Origin: Thermoplasmatota archaeon
GTDB taxonomy: Archaea; Thermoplasmatota; Penumbrarchaeia; Penumbrarchaeales; Penumbrarchaeaceae
Length of the DNA: 50,094 nt
Assembly: GCA_016928095.1 (NCBI GenBank)
Contig: JAFGLL010000116.1
Coordinates: 1 to 50,094 of the forward strand
Direction: 5' to 3'
The notes under the pieces were generated by a model that saw only the letters and a program-made list of their open reading frames with translations, ran no database searches and was not told where the DNA came from. This document shows positions 1 to 7,758 of the stretch, piece after piece (the stretch's first letter is position 1; the number at the start of each line of letters is the position of its first letter). The position numbers and the translations under genes are program-made.

Positions 1-176
1 AAAAAGCAGAGGACGATCCTGGAGGCTCTTGAGATCAGTTTACCGGTTAATCCTTAAACCTCGTTACTATTTTTCCGGGAGTTAAGGCGGGAACGGTCAT
101 CGGACCGACCACACCATATATCACCATCTTTCCCCGTTGCCAGATATACCAGATACATTTCCAAACATGAATTGTA

Positions 177-407
177 TTATATTAAATTAACCGGTATAAT
201 CAGCCATCCGGGATAGATTCCCAACATCCGATTAAAGGGACATGTGTTTCCGAAATACCGTTTGAAAGCACTTATACGGCCTGGTTCTTTGGTTAGGATC
301 CTGTAGATCGCGAAATAATCGTTCCTGGCGTCTATCTGTAGTCCCTTTACCTGTTTGATACGTGTTATATGAAAATATGCCTCTCCTCTGGATACTATTA
401 GGTATCG
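177..407 (-). pseudogene. Possible gene relic, start-less open frame
   Basis: The minus strand is open for 76 codons from a stop at 408-410 to TAA at 177-179. The translation looks protein-like (it contains ARNDYFAIYRILTKEPGRIS), but the frame has no ATG, GTG or TTG until very near its end. A short ATG frame just upstream (463 downwards, starting MKPFYVRDYRQ) is in a different phase, as if a frameshift separated two pieces of one gene. Another minus frame is also open across part of this stretch, so chance is a real alternative. I do not recognise the family. Confidence 0.2.
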
Positions 408-483
408 TTATCTCTTTAGTTTATAGTTGCTTGGCGGTAATCCCTTACATAAAAGGGTTTCATATGTATTTGGTTTCCACAGT

Positions 484-494
484 AAAAGAAAAAA
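484..494 (-). terminator. Poly-T terminator after the SBBP/FN3 gene
   Basis: On the minus strand, just past the TAA at 500-502, the sequence reads TTTTTTCTTTT, a U-rich run typical of archaeal intrinsic termination. No strong hairpin precedes it. Confidence 0.5.
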
Positions 495-499
495 TTTTA

Positions 500-3400
500 T
501 TATTGTTCAACATTCTCCAAAAAGGAGACCTCAGAGTCCAGGATCGCCGATTCTTGTTGTTGAGTTGTGGACATTTGATATAGATCAGTGATCGATGTAG
601 ATCTCAACATAGGTTGCTCCGGAATCTTGTTAGCCCTTCTGATCAGTATGAAAACTACAACGGCAATCATCATTATAGTAATTGCAATAACAAAGATAAG
701 GATAAAAATCATCATTCCAGAGAGCCGTGCCTCTTTATCCTTCAATTCGACCATCCGTGTATCGGTCAGTGGCCCCTCTCCCAAAGCGTTCACGGCGGAC
801 AATTTGTATCCATTCCAACCCGCCTCGAAATTCTCGTCAATAAAAATCGGTATATCATCTCCTGGAACCTCGGCGATCTTCAACCACGATGATCCATCCA
901 TTGACCTGTAAATGAAATATTTGAGTATGGGGGATCCTCCATCACTATCCGGTGCGGTCCATGTGATCTCGATAGAACCAGATGAGATCACTCTTAATGA
1001 AAGATCCTTTACAACTGTCGGTCTACCGAGAGGTGTAACATTGTACGTATCGGAATACGGCCCCTCCCCCTGCTCATTGACGGCTGTTAGGCTGTAGGAG
1101 TACATCACACCATTCGTCACGTTTGTATCCCAGAAATTACCTTCCGGGTTCTCAGTCTCATGGACCATCTCCATTGATGTTCTATATGACCATCTGTAGA
1201 TCCTCACCGTGTCTATTGCCAAGCCTCCGTCGTTCAAGGATCTGTGCCATTCTACATCTACAGTATGATCTCCTGACGTCACCGTTATCTGGGCCGGAGG
1301 TGACGGTAGACCTGCCGGCCTCACACTCACCGATGTCGTAAGGGTCCCGTTTCCGAAAGCGTTGAAAGCCCTTACCTGATAAACATAATCCTTACCGTTT
1401 GTCACTGTCTTATCGTTGTATGTCAATACTTCTGGTTTCACATCGGATAGAAGTGTCATACTGGATCCCAACTCACCACGGAATATGGTGTATCCAAGTA
1501 TTGGAGTCCCCCCGTCCATTTTTGGGATTTTCCATGTGAGTATCACATATCCGTCCCATGCAGCGACGGATAAACCCACTGGACATCCCGGGCTGTCAAG
1601 CGGTGTGGCATTGACATCGATCGATGGGGCAGACTCGCCTACCTGGTTCTTCGCGGTGATCCGATAAATATATGTTATACCATTTGTAAGAGATACGTCA
1701 GTGAAAGATGTAAAGCTAGCATCCACCGTCTCCTTGATAACACACTCACCCTCTCTTCGATAAATGCAATACTCCTCGATCGGAGAACCTCCATCGCTCT
1801 CCGGTGGTTCCCATGAAATAATGACCGATAACGGTTTTATTGTTACCTTCACCGATCTTGGAGGTGTGGGTATGTCCAACGGTTCAACACTAACACTCGA
1901 AGATGGAGGTCCGAAACCGGCAAGGTTTTTGGCTCTTATTGTATAGGTATATTCCTCACCATTTACAACATCGGTGTCATTGTATTCAAGTATCATCGGT
2001 CCGATATCAATAAGAATTGGCGATCCTGCATTTTTTGTAATTGTATACTTGATTATGGCGGATCCTCCATCTTCTCGGGGAGCTTCCCACGTTAGCAATA
2101 CGTACCCTGGACCTCCCTTGACTTGGAAACTCTTTACTTCACCCGGGATCGTCATGGGGGTCGCATTGATCTCTGGCGTCGGATCCGATTCACCCATAGT
2201 GTTCAGTGCAGTTAAGCGGTAGCGATAGAGGAGGCCATTTGTTACATCAGTATCTAAAAACCTTTTAATATTGTAATCAAAGGATCTTATATATGGATCT
2301 GAGGAGGTCCCGTTATAACGATACAATATATATCCCGAAATTTCCAGACCTCCGTTGTTGAAAGGGGCGTTCCATGAAAGGTTGACAAAGACATTTCCAA
2401 ACTTTATGATATTAAAATTATTGGGAGGATCAGATATTGTCCCGGGTCTGGCCTTTACCTCGACCGAGAATGCCCCTTCACCTATTTTGTTGACCGCTCT
2501 CACCGCGTAATAGTAATCATTACCGTTCTGAACGGAAGTATCATTGTAGGAGTTATTCAGAACTTTACATAAAAAATTGAGTGACCCAGATATTCCACTT
2601 CTATATATATTATATTCGATAATTGGATTCCCACCATCAGATATAGGTGGATCCCATGATAACTCTACCAACGAATTACCAGGATTCGCGGTTATATTCA
2701 ATGGTTCCTCTGGAGGTAGTGTTGCATCCAATCTCATAACGAAGCCATCATGAACTCCTCCGTTGAAGCTGGTCTGAAAACTTCCTTCTTTAGTGGGAAA
2801 ATCCAATGATTCGGTATAGCCCAACATTATCGGTTGGTTCGAAACATTATCGACGAAAATATCATATGGTCTTTCTGTTTTTGAACCTCCGAACAAAGTC
2901 GAGTAATGATATCCGGATCCATCTTTCTTTATTTTCATATAAATTCCATCGGTAGATTCACCTGCGGGCTTCGTTTGGAACGCACCTTTCGAAGTCGGGA
3001 AATCTTTCATATCATCTCCATATCCGATGACGTGAATAGCACCCTCATTATCTCTAAATAATCCAACCAGCATTTCAGACGCTTTCCCTCCCTCATAGGT
3101 GGAGAATAGTAAGGATTTTCCTGACGGATCCAATGCCATGATAAAACCATCGGTCCCTCCATTGAATGTCGTATCATTGGCTCCCATCGTGACGGGAAGG
3201 TTTGCGCAATCCGTGAATCCACACGCATATACATTTCCATTTTCGTCTGTATCTATGTCAATGATTTTCGTCAAGAAGGATCCTCCAAAAAAGGTACTGT
3301 AGACGAAATTGAAGTTCCTTACATCGATCTTTATTACGAAACCATCCTCTTGACCGCTGAAGATTGTCTGGAAAGAACCGTTCGTGACGTGGAAGTTCGA

Positions 3401-4879
3401 TGAAGTTGTTGAGCCACAAACATAGAGATAATCTGAATAATATTTTATTGCATAGGGTAACTGTGAAGAGGTGCCTCCCAGGTATGTGGAATATAGCAAG
3501 TACATCCTGGAAATGTCGATGTGAAAAATGACAATATCGTATGAAATTCCTGATGATGCAAGTAATGATTGGAATGCATCCGAAGTAATTGGAAAATCAA
3601 ATGATTGAGAAGCTGCTGCAACAAATATATTATCAGAATCGTCTATAGCTATGTTTGGATATTTATCAGAATCAGACCCACCGATATATGTCGAGAGCAA
3701 GAGACTTGAGCCCGAGCTTGAGATCTTTGAAATGAACAGATCATAACCACCACTTCTATTGTTCTGATATGCGCCATCGGTTACAGGAAAATCAATGGAA
3801 TCTGTAAATCCAGCAACGATTATATCCCCCTTGGAATCCGTCTTAATACTTCGACAATAAGTAAAAGACGAGCCACTAAGATATGTACAAAAGACAAGAT
3901 CTCCACCATCTGGATCCAGTTTCAGAACAACTGCATTTTTTCCAGTAGGTGTTGTATTAAAGGAACCGGTTGTTACGGGGAAGTCTAATGATCTTGTCTC
4001 ACCGCAAATCACAACATTTCCGAAATCGTCCATATCCCCTTGATAAAGACAATCGCGACCAGAACCTCCGATATATGTGGAGAAATTCAATGCTCTGAGA
4101 TTGGGATCTATGATGACCTCCCTGTCATCATCATAAGCGTCAAGTGTGATTCCAAAACCATCATCTCGAAGTGAAAAGGAAGATCCTATTCTTTCCCCAT
4201 TATCCTGGTAGAATGTATTCAAACCTGAATCCGAGATGCTAACTCCGATCGGGGTTGACAATAATATCGAATCTTCCGAAATGGTTAGATCGATACAACC
4301 TTCCGTTCTCATCTTTATCAGGCCTGGATCAGCCCCGGGATGAAGGATCATATCATACTTCATAGATCCATCAACGCGATAGTAGCGAATATCGATACCA
4401 TTCCAGACATCTTCGTAATATACTTCCTGGAAACCATGGACATCGGAAGCCCATCTCGATCTGTTGTTACCAATGAAAAAATTATACTTAGTCTCAACGG
4501 GATCGATCGCATTTATTTGGTCGGAAGACCCGTCATCGAAGAGGACCTTTACAATGCAGTAGTCCTTGATACCTGTCTCTGAAGAACCAACTTGATTTTG
4601 AAGATCGATCCCTTCCATCGATTGGATCATATGATATATTCCATCCCTTGCAAGGGCGATCTTTCCATAGGATGTCTCACTTACAAAAAGTATTGACGGA
4701 TCCCATTGCCCTTTATTCTCTATGAAAACCTCTATTTCATAATTTTCAAGATCACTTATATCGTTTACGATACTGTAATTTCTTTTCGATGGATGATCCA
4801 GGTTATTATCACCAGACCCAGGATATGGCAGAAATGTTAGAAAGAAAATAACGAACCAAATAAAGATCCCACACTTCAT
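500..4879 (-). CDS. Surface protein: 7 SBBP repeats, 7 FN3 domains, TM anchor
   Basis: Very large predicted surface protein (1459 aa from the ATG at 4879; a GTG three codons upstream is the alternative). Order seen: signal peptide (about 1-24); a DUF7948-like domain (about 45-265, with ENKGQWDPS); seven SBBP repeats (about 265-720), each with a DFPVT-type motif and a following Gly/Asp-rich turn; seven FN3 domains of about 95 residues (about 725-1375), recognisable by repeated SW-PP-DGG-PI-Y-IYR patterns; one membrane helix (about 1388-1413); and a 46-residue Gln/Ser-containing tail. Seven SBBP repeats suggest one seven-bladed propeller. The likely role is adhesion or binding outside the cell; no catalytic motif is visible. 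It has its own promoter and a poly-T terminator. The family call is firm, the function is inference. Confidence 0.85.
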   Translation of the reverse strand: MKCGIFIWFVIFFLTFLPYPGSGDNNLDHPSKRNYSIVNDISDLENYEIEVFIENKGQWDPSILFVSETSYGKIALARDGIYHMIQSMEGIDLQNQVGSSETGIKDYCIVKVLFDDGSSDQINAIDPVETKYNFFIGNNRSRWASDVHGFQEVYYEDVWNGIDIRYYRVDGSMKYDMILHPGADPGLIKMRTEGCIDLTISEDSILLSTPIGVSISDSGLNTFYQDNGERIGSSFSLRDDGFGITLDAYDDDREVIIDPNLRALNFSTYIGGSGRDCLYQGDMDDFGNVVICGETRSLDFPVTTGSFNTTPTGKNAVVLKLDPDGGDLVFCTYLSGSSFTYCRSIKTDSKGDIIVAGFTDSIDFPVTDGAYQNNRSGGYDLFISKISSSGSSLLLSTYIGGSDSDKYPNIAIDDSDNIFVAAASQSFDFPITSDAFQSLLASSGISYDIVIFHIDISRMYLLYSTYLGGTSSQLPYAIKYYSDYLYVCGSTTSSNFHVTNGSFQTIFSGQEDGFVIKIDVRNFNFVYSTFFGGSFLTKIIDIDTDENGNVYACGFTDCANLPVTMGANDTTFNGGTDGFIMALDPSGKSLLFSTYEGGKASEMLVGLFRDNEGAIHVIGYGDDMKDFPTSKGAFQTKPAGESTDGIYMKIKKDGSGYHYSTLFGGSKTERPYDIFVDNVSNQPIMLGYTESLDFPTKEGSFQTSFNGGVHDGFVMRLDATLPPEEPLNITANPGNSLVELSWDPPISDGGNPIIEYNIYRSGISGSLNFLCKVLNNSYNDTSVQNGNDYYYAVRAVNKIGEGAFSVEVKARPGTISDPPNNFNIIKFGNVFVNLSWNAPFNNGGLEISGYILYRYNGTSSDPYIRSFDYNIKRFLDTDVTNGLLYRYRLTALNTMGESDPTPEINATPMTIPGEVKSFQVKGGPGYVLLTWEAPREDGGSAIIKYTITKNAGSPILIDIGPMILEYNDTDVVNGEEYTYTIRAKNLAGFGPPSSSVSVEPLDIPTPPRSVKVTIKPLSVIISWEPPESDGGSPIEEYCIYRREGECVIKETVDASFTSFTDVSLTNGITYIYRITAKNQVGESAPSIDVNATPLDSPGCPVGLSVAAWDGYVILTWKIPKMDGGTPILGYTIFRGELGSSMTLLSDVKPEVLTYNDKTVTNGKDYVYQVRAFNAFGNGTLTTSVSVRPAGLPSPPAQITVTSGDHTVDVEWHRSLNDGGLAIDTVRIYRWSYRTSMEMVHETENPEGNFWDTNVTNGVMYSYSLTAVNEQGEGPYSDTYNVTPLGRPTVVKDLSLRVISSGSIEITWTAPDSDGGSPILKYFIYRSMDGSSWLKIAEVPGDDIPIFIDENFEAGWNGYKLSAVNALGEGPLTDTRMVELKDKEARLSGMMIFILIFVIAITIMMIAVVVFILIRRANKIPEQPMLRSTSITDLYQMSTTQQQESAILDSEVSFLENVEQ

Positions 4880-4917
4880 GGTCGGCACTCTCTTAGATAA
4901 TATATGATTCTATCATC

Positions 4918-4950
4918 AATATTATATTACCGGAGCAGTATTTAAATTAA
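4918..4950 (-). promoter_or_regulatory. Promoter region of the SBBP/FN3 gene
   Basis: Two TATA-like boxes lie upstream of the minus-strand start at 4879: 4941-4950 (TTTAAATTAA on the plus strand) and 4918-4929 (ATATTATATTAC region). The first would give a leader of about 40 nt, the second a leader of about 15 nt. Confidence 0.45.
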
Positions 4951-5025
4951 AAACTCACCCCGCCAGATGACCTCCATCAGATCCCCGATCATTCGTGAAT
5001 AGGTTTCCGGAGCAGAGTTTGATCC

Positions 5026-5196
5026 AAGCTTCAGAGAGGATGTATTGCCGAAACCCTGGAAATACCAATGGTATTCCAAGCTACACATTATCTCTTACCC
5101 GTTGACTTCATGACCGTGGGTGAACACTGGCAGGAATTCGGAAAGGACATGTTCAGGGCACTTTACCTCTACAGGAGCCTGTTCCCCTTCAGTTGA
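5026..5196 (+). pseudogene. Possible small ORF or 3' gene relic
   Basis: A plus-strand frame open from 5026 to TGA 5194-5196 encodes a protein-like C terminus including VGEHWQEFGKDMFRALYLYR, using the codons preferred by the neighbouring genes (AGG, CTC, TTC, TAC, AAG). The first ATG is at 5068 (42 aa). Upstream the frame is closed, while a different frame just before it (about 4990-5040) is also protein-like, which would fit a frameshifted remnant. Its end overlaps the end of the pantoate kinase gene by 8 bp. The family is not recognised; it could be a relic or a functional microprotein. The rest of the 4880-5188 gap holds only the promoter listed above. Confidence 0.3.
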
Positions 5197-6388
5197 CGGG
5201 TCTGGCACCTATCAGGTCGATGTTGCAGACCTTGACCTCCCCCCTCCTATTCCAGGTATCTATCACCGCCCTCTTCTGGACCAGACCGGCGGAACCACCC
5301 ACCAAAGCAAAAACAGAGTTCCCTATCATTATCTGAGCCGCCGAAGCGAATCGCTCCACCTCCATCAGGGCCCCCTTGACATTCAGACCCTGCATCCGGG
5401 CCATCCTCGAGAAACGGGAGCTCTCCATCATCATACGCTCCGGTGTGGGATCGTTGAGGAGGTTGCCAAGAGCGGTCTCCCCTGCCTCGTTGATCCTGGT
5501 CCTCTTCAGGTCGTTGGTGAGTACCGTTGAAGTGTCGATCGGGTCACCAAGGGTCATTACCGCCACTCCAGGGGAGCTGTCTATGTTGACGGGAACCGTA
5601 TGTACCTCGCCATAGGGAGGGATCCCCGGAGCGAGCCTCATCTCTATTCCACCTCTCGCCTGTGCGACCACATCCCCCAACCCTCCTTTGATCAGGATGT
5701 CCGCCCTGTGAGCGGAAGCCACGACATCCGAATAGCTGATTAGACCCATGTCGGATCCCGCCTGGCTATCGTCCAGCCATCGATTAGCGGCCCTCACCTC
5801 ACCCCCTTCCTCCAGCATTCCCGAGGCCTTCCCGGACGACCTAACAGGTCTTATCTCCTTTGGAATGGATATCGACAGCTGGGTCCGATCCACGAGCCTC
5901 TTCCTGATCGGACGGACCCTGAACTCTCCTGTCCTCATGGAGAAGAAATCCTCCTGCTGTGCCTTGAACCTGAGCCTCCTGTCCCATGGCAGGACCCGGG
6001 AGTAGAATGCTTCCCATACGGCTATGGCCGTTGAAAGCGCTCCGGCCCCGGACATCCCGAAACCCTGCCCGACCGGGAGCTGGAGGGTGGCACGGACGCT
6101 CACTTCCCAGCCCTTGCCTCTCTCCGGGAGCAGGTATTCGACAACGCTGCCGTAGATCCGTGGGTCCACCGAGAAGTCGTTGACGCCTTTCACGGCAAGC
6201 TTGAACACCATGGGCCCGTCGTTCCCTGTCTCCTGGGGTGTTCTCATGGATACGTTCGAGAGGACGCCGAGCGACAGGTTGATGCCTGCACCTCTGGAGC
6301 CTCTTGCGAGCAGGTTTCTGGCCTTATCGTGGATGGAGAAGAACCCGGTGATGTGACCGGGGCAGAAACCCATTCCTCGAAGGACCAT
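5189..6388 (-). CDS. Pantoate kinase (GHMP family) with an insertion
   Basis: Predicted pantoate kinase, which phosphorylates pantoate to 4-phosphopantoate with ATP in the archaeal CoA pathway. The N terminus has the family pattern FCPGHITGFFSI followed by SRGAGINLSLGV; the GHMP ATP-binding loop PVGQGFGMSGAG is at 105-116; GGLGDVVAQARGG at about 235-247 is typical of the family. It is longer than usual (399 aa against roughly 280-310), and the extra length lies at about residues 138-213, a basic segment followed by an acidic one. The gene starts 5 bp after the end of coaBC, so the two CoA genes form an operon. The partner phosphopantothenate synthetase is not in the window. Family assignment is strong; the role of the insertion is unknown. 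Confidence 0.9.
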   Translation of the reverse strand: MVLRGMGFCPGHITGFFSIHDKARNLLARGSRGAGINLSLGVLSNVSMRTPQETGNDGPMVFKLAVKGVNDFSVDPRIYGSVVEYLLPERGKGWEVSVRATLQLPVGQGFGMSGAGALSTAIAVWEAFYSRVLPWDRRLRFKAQQEDFFSMRTGEFRVRPIRKRLVDRTQLSISIPKEIRPVRSSGKASGMLEEGGEVRAANRWLDDSQAGSDMGLISYSDVVASAHRADILIKGGLGDVVAQARGGIEMRLAPGIPPYGEVHTVPVNIDSSPGVAVMTLGDPIDTSTVLTNDLKRTRINEAGETALGNLLNDPTPERMMMESSRFSRMARMQGLNVKGALMEVERFASAAQIMIGNSVFALVGGSAGLVQKRAVIDTWNRRGEVKVCNIDLIGARPVN

Positions 6389-6393
6389 CTGAC

Positions 6394-7620
6394 CTACCTC
6401 GTACCCCTCAGTTCCATGGTCCTCTCCAGGAGGAAACTGGCTATATCCGACCTCTTACCGCTGACCTTGAACACTTCCTTCTGAGGGGTTACGAGATATA
6501 CCGTGTTGGTCTCCGGGGTTACATCCGATAGATCGTTGGCCACGATGGCCTGCATCCTGACCGCGGTCAACCTCTCGTAAGCCCTTTCAAGGAGCTTCTC
6601 GGGATCCCTGATGCTCTCGGCCTTGTACCCTACAAGGAATGCTTCGGGGAACAACCCTCTGAAGACCTCTATCACCTTGGGGGTGGGCCCAAGCTCTATT
6701 ATCAGCTCCTCCTTCCCGGAGGGTATCTTACCCTCTTTCCTCTTCGGGGAATAGTCGGAAATGCCTGCAGCGAAGAAAGCCATGGTCGGAGCTTTCCATT
6801 TACCGGGAAGGGCCTTGATCCTTTCAAGCAGGTCCCCGGTGGTGGAGAAACGGTCGACCTTCAAGGCCTCCGATATCTTTACCACGTTCTCACCGGCCAT
6901 CAGCAGCACCTCCGCGCCGTTACGGAAAGCCTCGACACCCAGAGCGATCCCAGATGCTCCAGATGCCCTGTTGGTGAGGATACGCATATCGTCCACCGGC
7001 TCCCTGGTCGCCCCCGTCACTATGAGGACCCTCTCGTTCCTCATGCTCCCGCCGGAGAGAAGGCGGAGCACATGCTCCACAATGATCTCCGTGGAGGCCA
7101 TTTTTGCCTTCTTCTCCTCTATTCTGGGGTCGATGACCAAGATACCCATCTTTAGGGCAGCTCCCAGGTTCTCCATTACCTTAGGGTGATCGTACATCGT
7201 GCTGTGCATTGCCGGGACAAGCATCACGGGGATCCCGGTACCGATGCCGGTCGTCAGGAAGGTCAGAACAGGTGTATCATCGATCCCGTGGACCATCTTC
7301 CCCAGGGTATTTGCGGTGCAGGGTGCGATGAGGATCAGGTCCGCTTTGCCCTCCACATCACCGCACATGGAGACATGCTCCACCTTACCAGTAAGATGGG
7401 TCACAACGGGGTTACCAGTGGCGAATTCCATCGAGTACGGTCCGATGATCTCGCAGGCCTTCTCGGTCATTACCGCGTGGACCTCGGCTCCATGCCTTAT
7501 CAGCTCCCTTGCGAGCTTGACGCATTCCACAGCTGCAATGGAACCGGTGATGCCCATGACGATCTTCCTGCCTGACAGCCTGCCAGACCTCGAACCCCTG
7601 ATATCATCCGAAGGATGCAT
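6394..7620 (-). CDS. coaBC: Bifunctional CoaBC: PPC decarboxylase / phosphopantothenate-cysteine ligase
   Basis: Predicted bifunctional CoA enzyme (408 aa). The N-terminal flavoprotein half (CoaC) has GITGSIAAVECVKLARELI at its start, IAPCTANTLGKM, and the active-site PAMHSTMYDHP motif in place of the bacterial PxMNxxM, a form I associate with archaeal Dfp proteins. The C-terminal half (CoaB) starts with VTGATREPVDDMRILTNRAS and keeps FLVGYKAES. It joins cysteine to 4'-phosphopantothenate and decarboxylates the product to phosphopantetheine. I chose the ATG at 7620 over an in-frame upstream start at 7743 because a TATA box at 7641-7650 lies 26 bp before it, and the upstream 41 codons do not match the family. 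It is first in an operon with pantoate kinase. Confidence 0.93.
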   Translation of the reverse strand: MHPSDDIRGSRSGRLSGRKIVMGITGSIAAVECVKLARELIRHGAEVHAVMTEKACEIIGPYSMEFATGNPVVTHLTGKVEHVSMCGDVEGKADLILIAPCTANTLGKMVHGIDDTPVLTFLTTGIGTGIPVMLVPAMHSTMYDHPKVMENLGAALKMGILVIDPRIEEKKAKMASTEIIVEHVLRLLSGGSMRNERVLIVTGATREPVDDMRILTNRASGASGIALGVEAFRNGAEVLLMAGENVVKISEALKVDRFSTTGDLLERIKALPGKWKAPTMAFFAAGISDYSPKRKEGKIPSGKEELIIELGPTPKVIEVFRGLFPEAFLVGYKAESIRDPEKLLERAYERLTAVRMQAIVANDLSDVTPETNTVYLVTPQKEVFKVSGKRSDIASFLLERTMELRGTR

Positions 7621-7640
7621 ACGGGTGAAAGTATCAATCT

Positions 7641-7650
7641 CGATAAATAG
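7641..7650 (-). promoter_or_regulatory. TATA box of coaBC, leaderless
   Basis: The minus strand reads CTATTTATCG, centred 26 bp before the ATG at 7620. This predicts a leaderless transcript and decides the coaBC start. Confidence 0.6.
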
Positions 7651-7699
7651 GTTTGGAGCTTGTTCATCGGCGGGTATTGGGTATAGAACGGCCAGGAGA

Positions 7700-7709
7700 T
7701 ATTTTAATA
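7700..7709 (+). promoter_or_regulatory. TATA box of the beta-helix gene at 7759
   Basis: TATTTTAATA at 7700-7709, with the start at 7759 giving a leader of about 25 nt. A G-rich ribosome-binding site (AAGGGGGGAT, 7741-7750) lies 8 nt before the ATG. The 138-bp gap is a divergent promoter shared with coaBC. Confidence 0.5.
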
Positions 7710-7758
7710 GCTGTAATATCATCATTGGAACGACAGACCCCAAGGGGGGATATGATAA

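Larger units (their letters stand above)
1..499. other. Left-edge intergenic region, no confident gene
   Basis: No gene can be supported here. Bases 1-57 are open in frame 1 up to a TAA at 55-57 and could be the last 18 codons of a gene cut by the window edge; a T5 run at 70-74 would suit as its terminator, but other frames are also open. An AT-rich TATA-like stretch lies at 174-188. A start-less open frame on the minus strand (177-407) is listed separately as a possible relic. Confidence 0.5.

Noticed and set aside
48-127. 26-codon minus-strand frame starting at 127
   Set aside because: It is too short to separate from chance; only a weak G-rich site and a TATA-like run upstream support it.
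362-583. Plus-strand 73-codon frame with a hydrophobic stretch (MPLLWILLGIVISLVYS)
   Set aside because: It runs into the 3' end of the SBBP/FN3 gene on the other strand, has no good ribosome-binding site, and part of it is antisense to real coding sequence.
7621-7743. 41-codon N-terminal extension of CoaBC
   Set aside because: The TATA box for the shorter start lies within it, and family similarity begins after the ATG at 7620.
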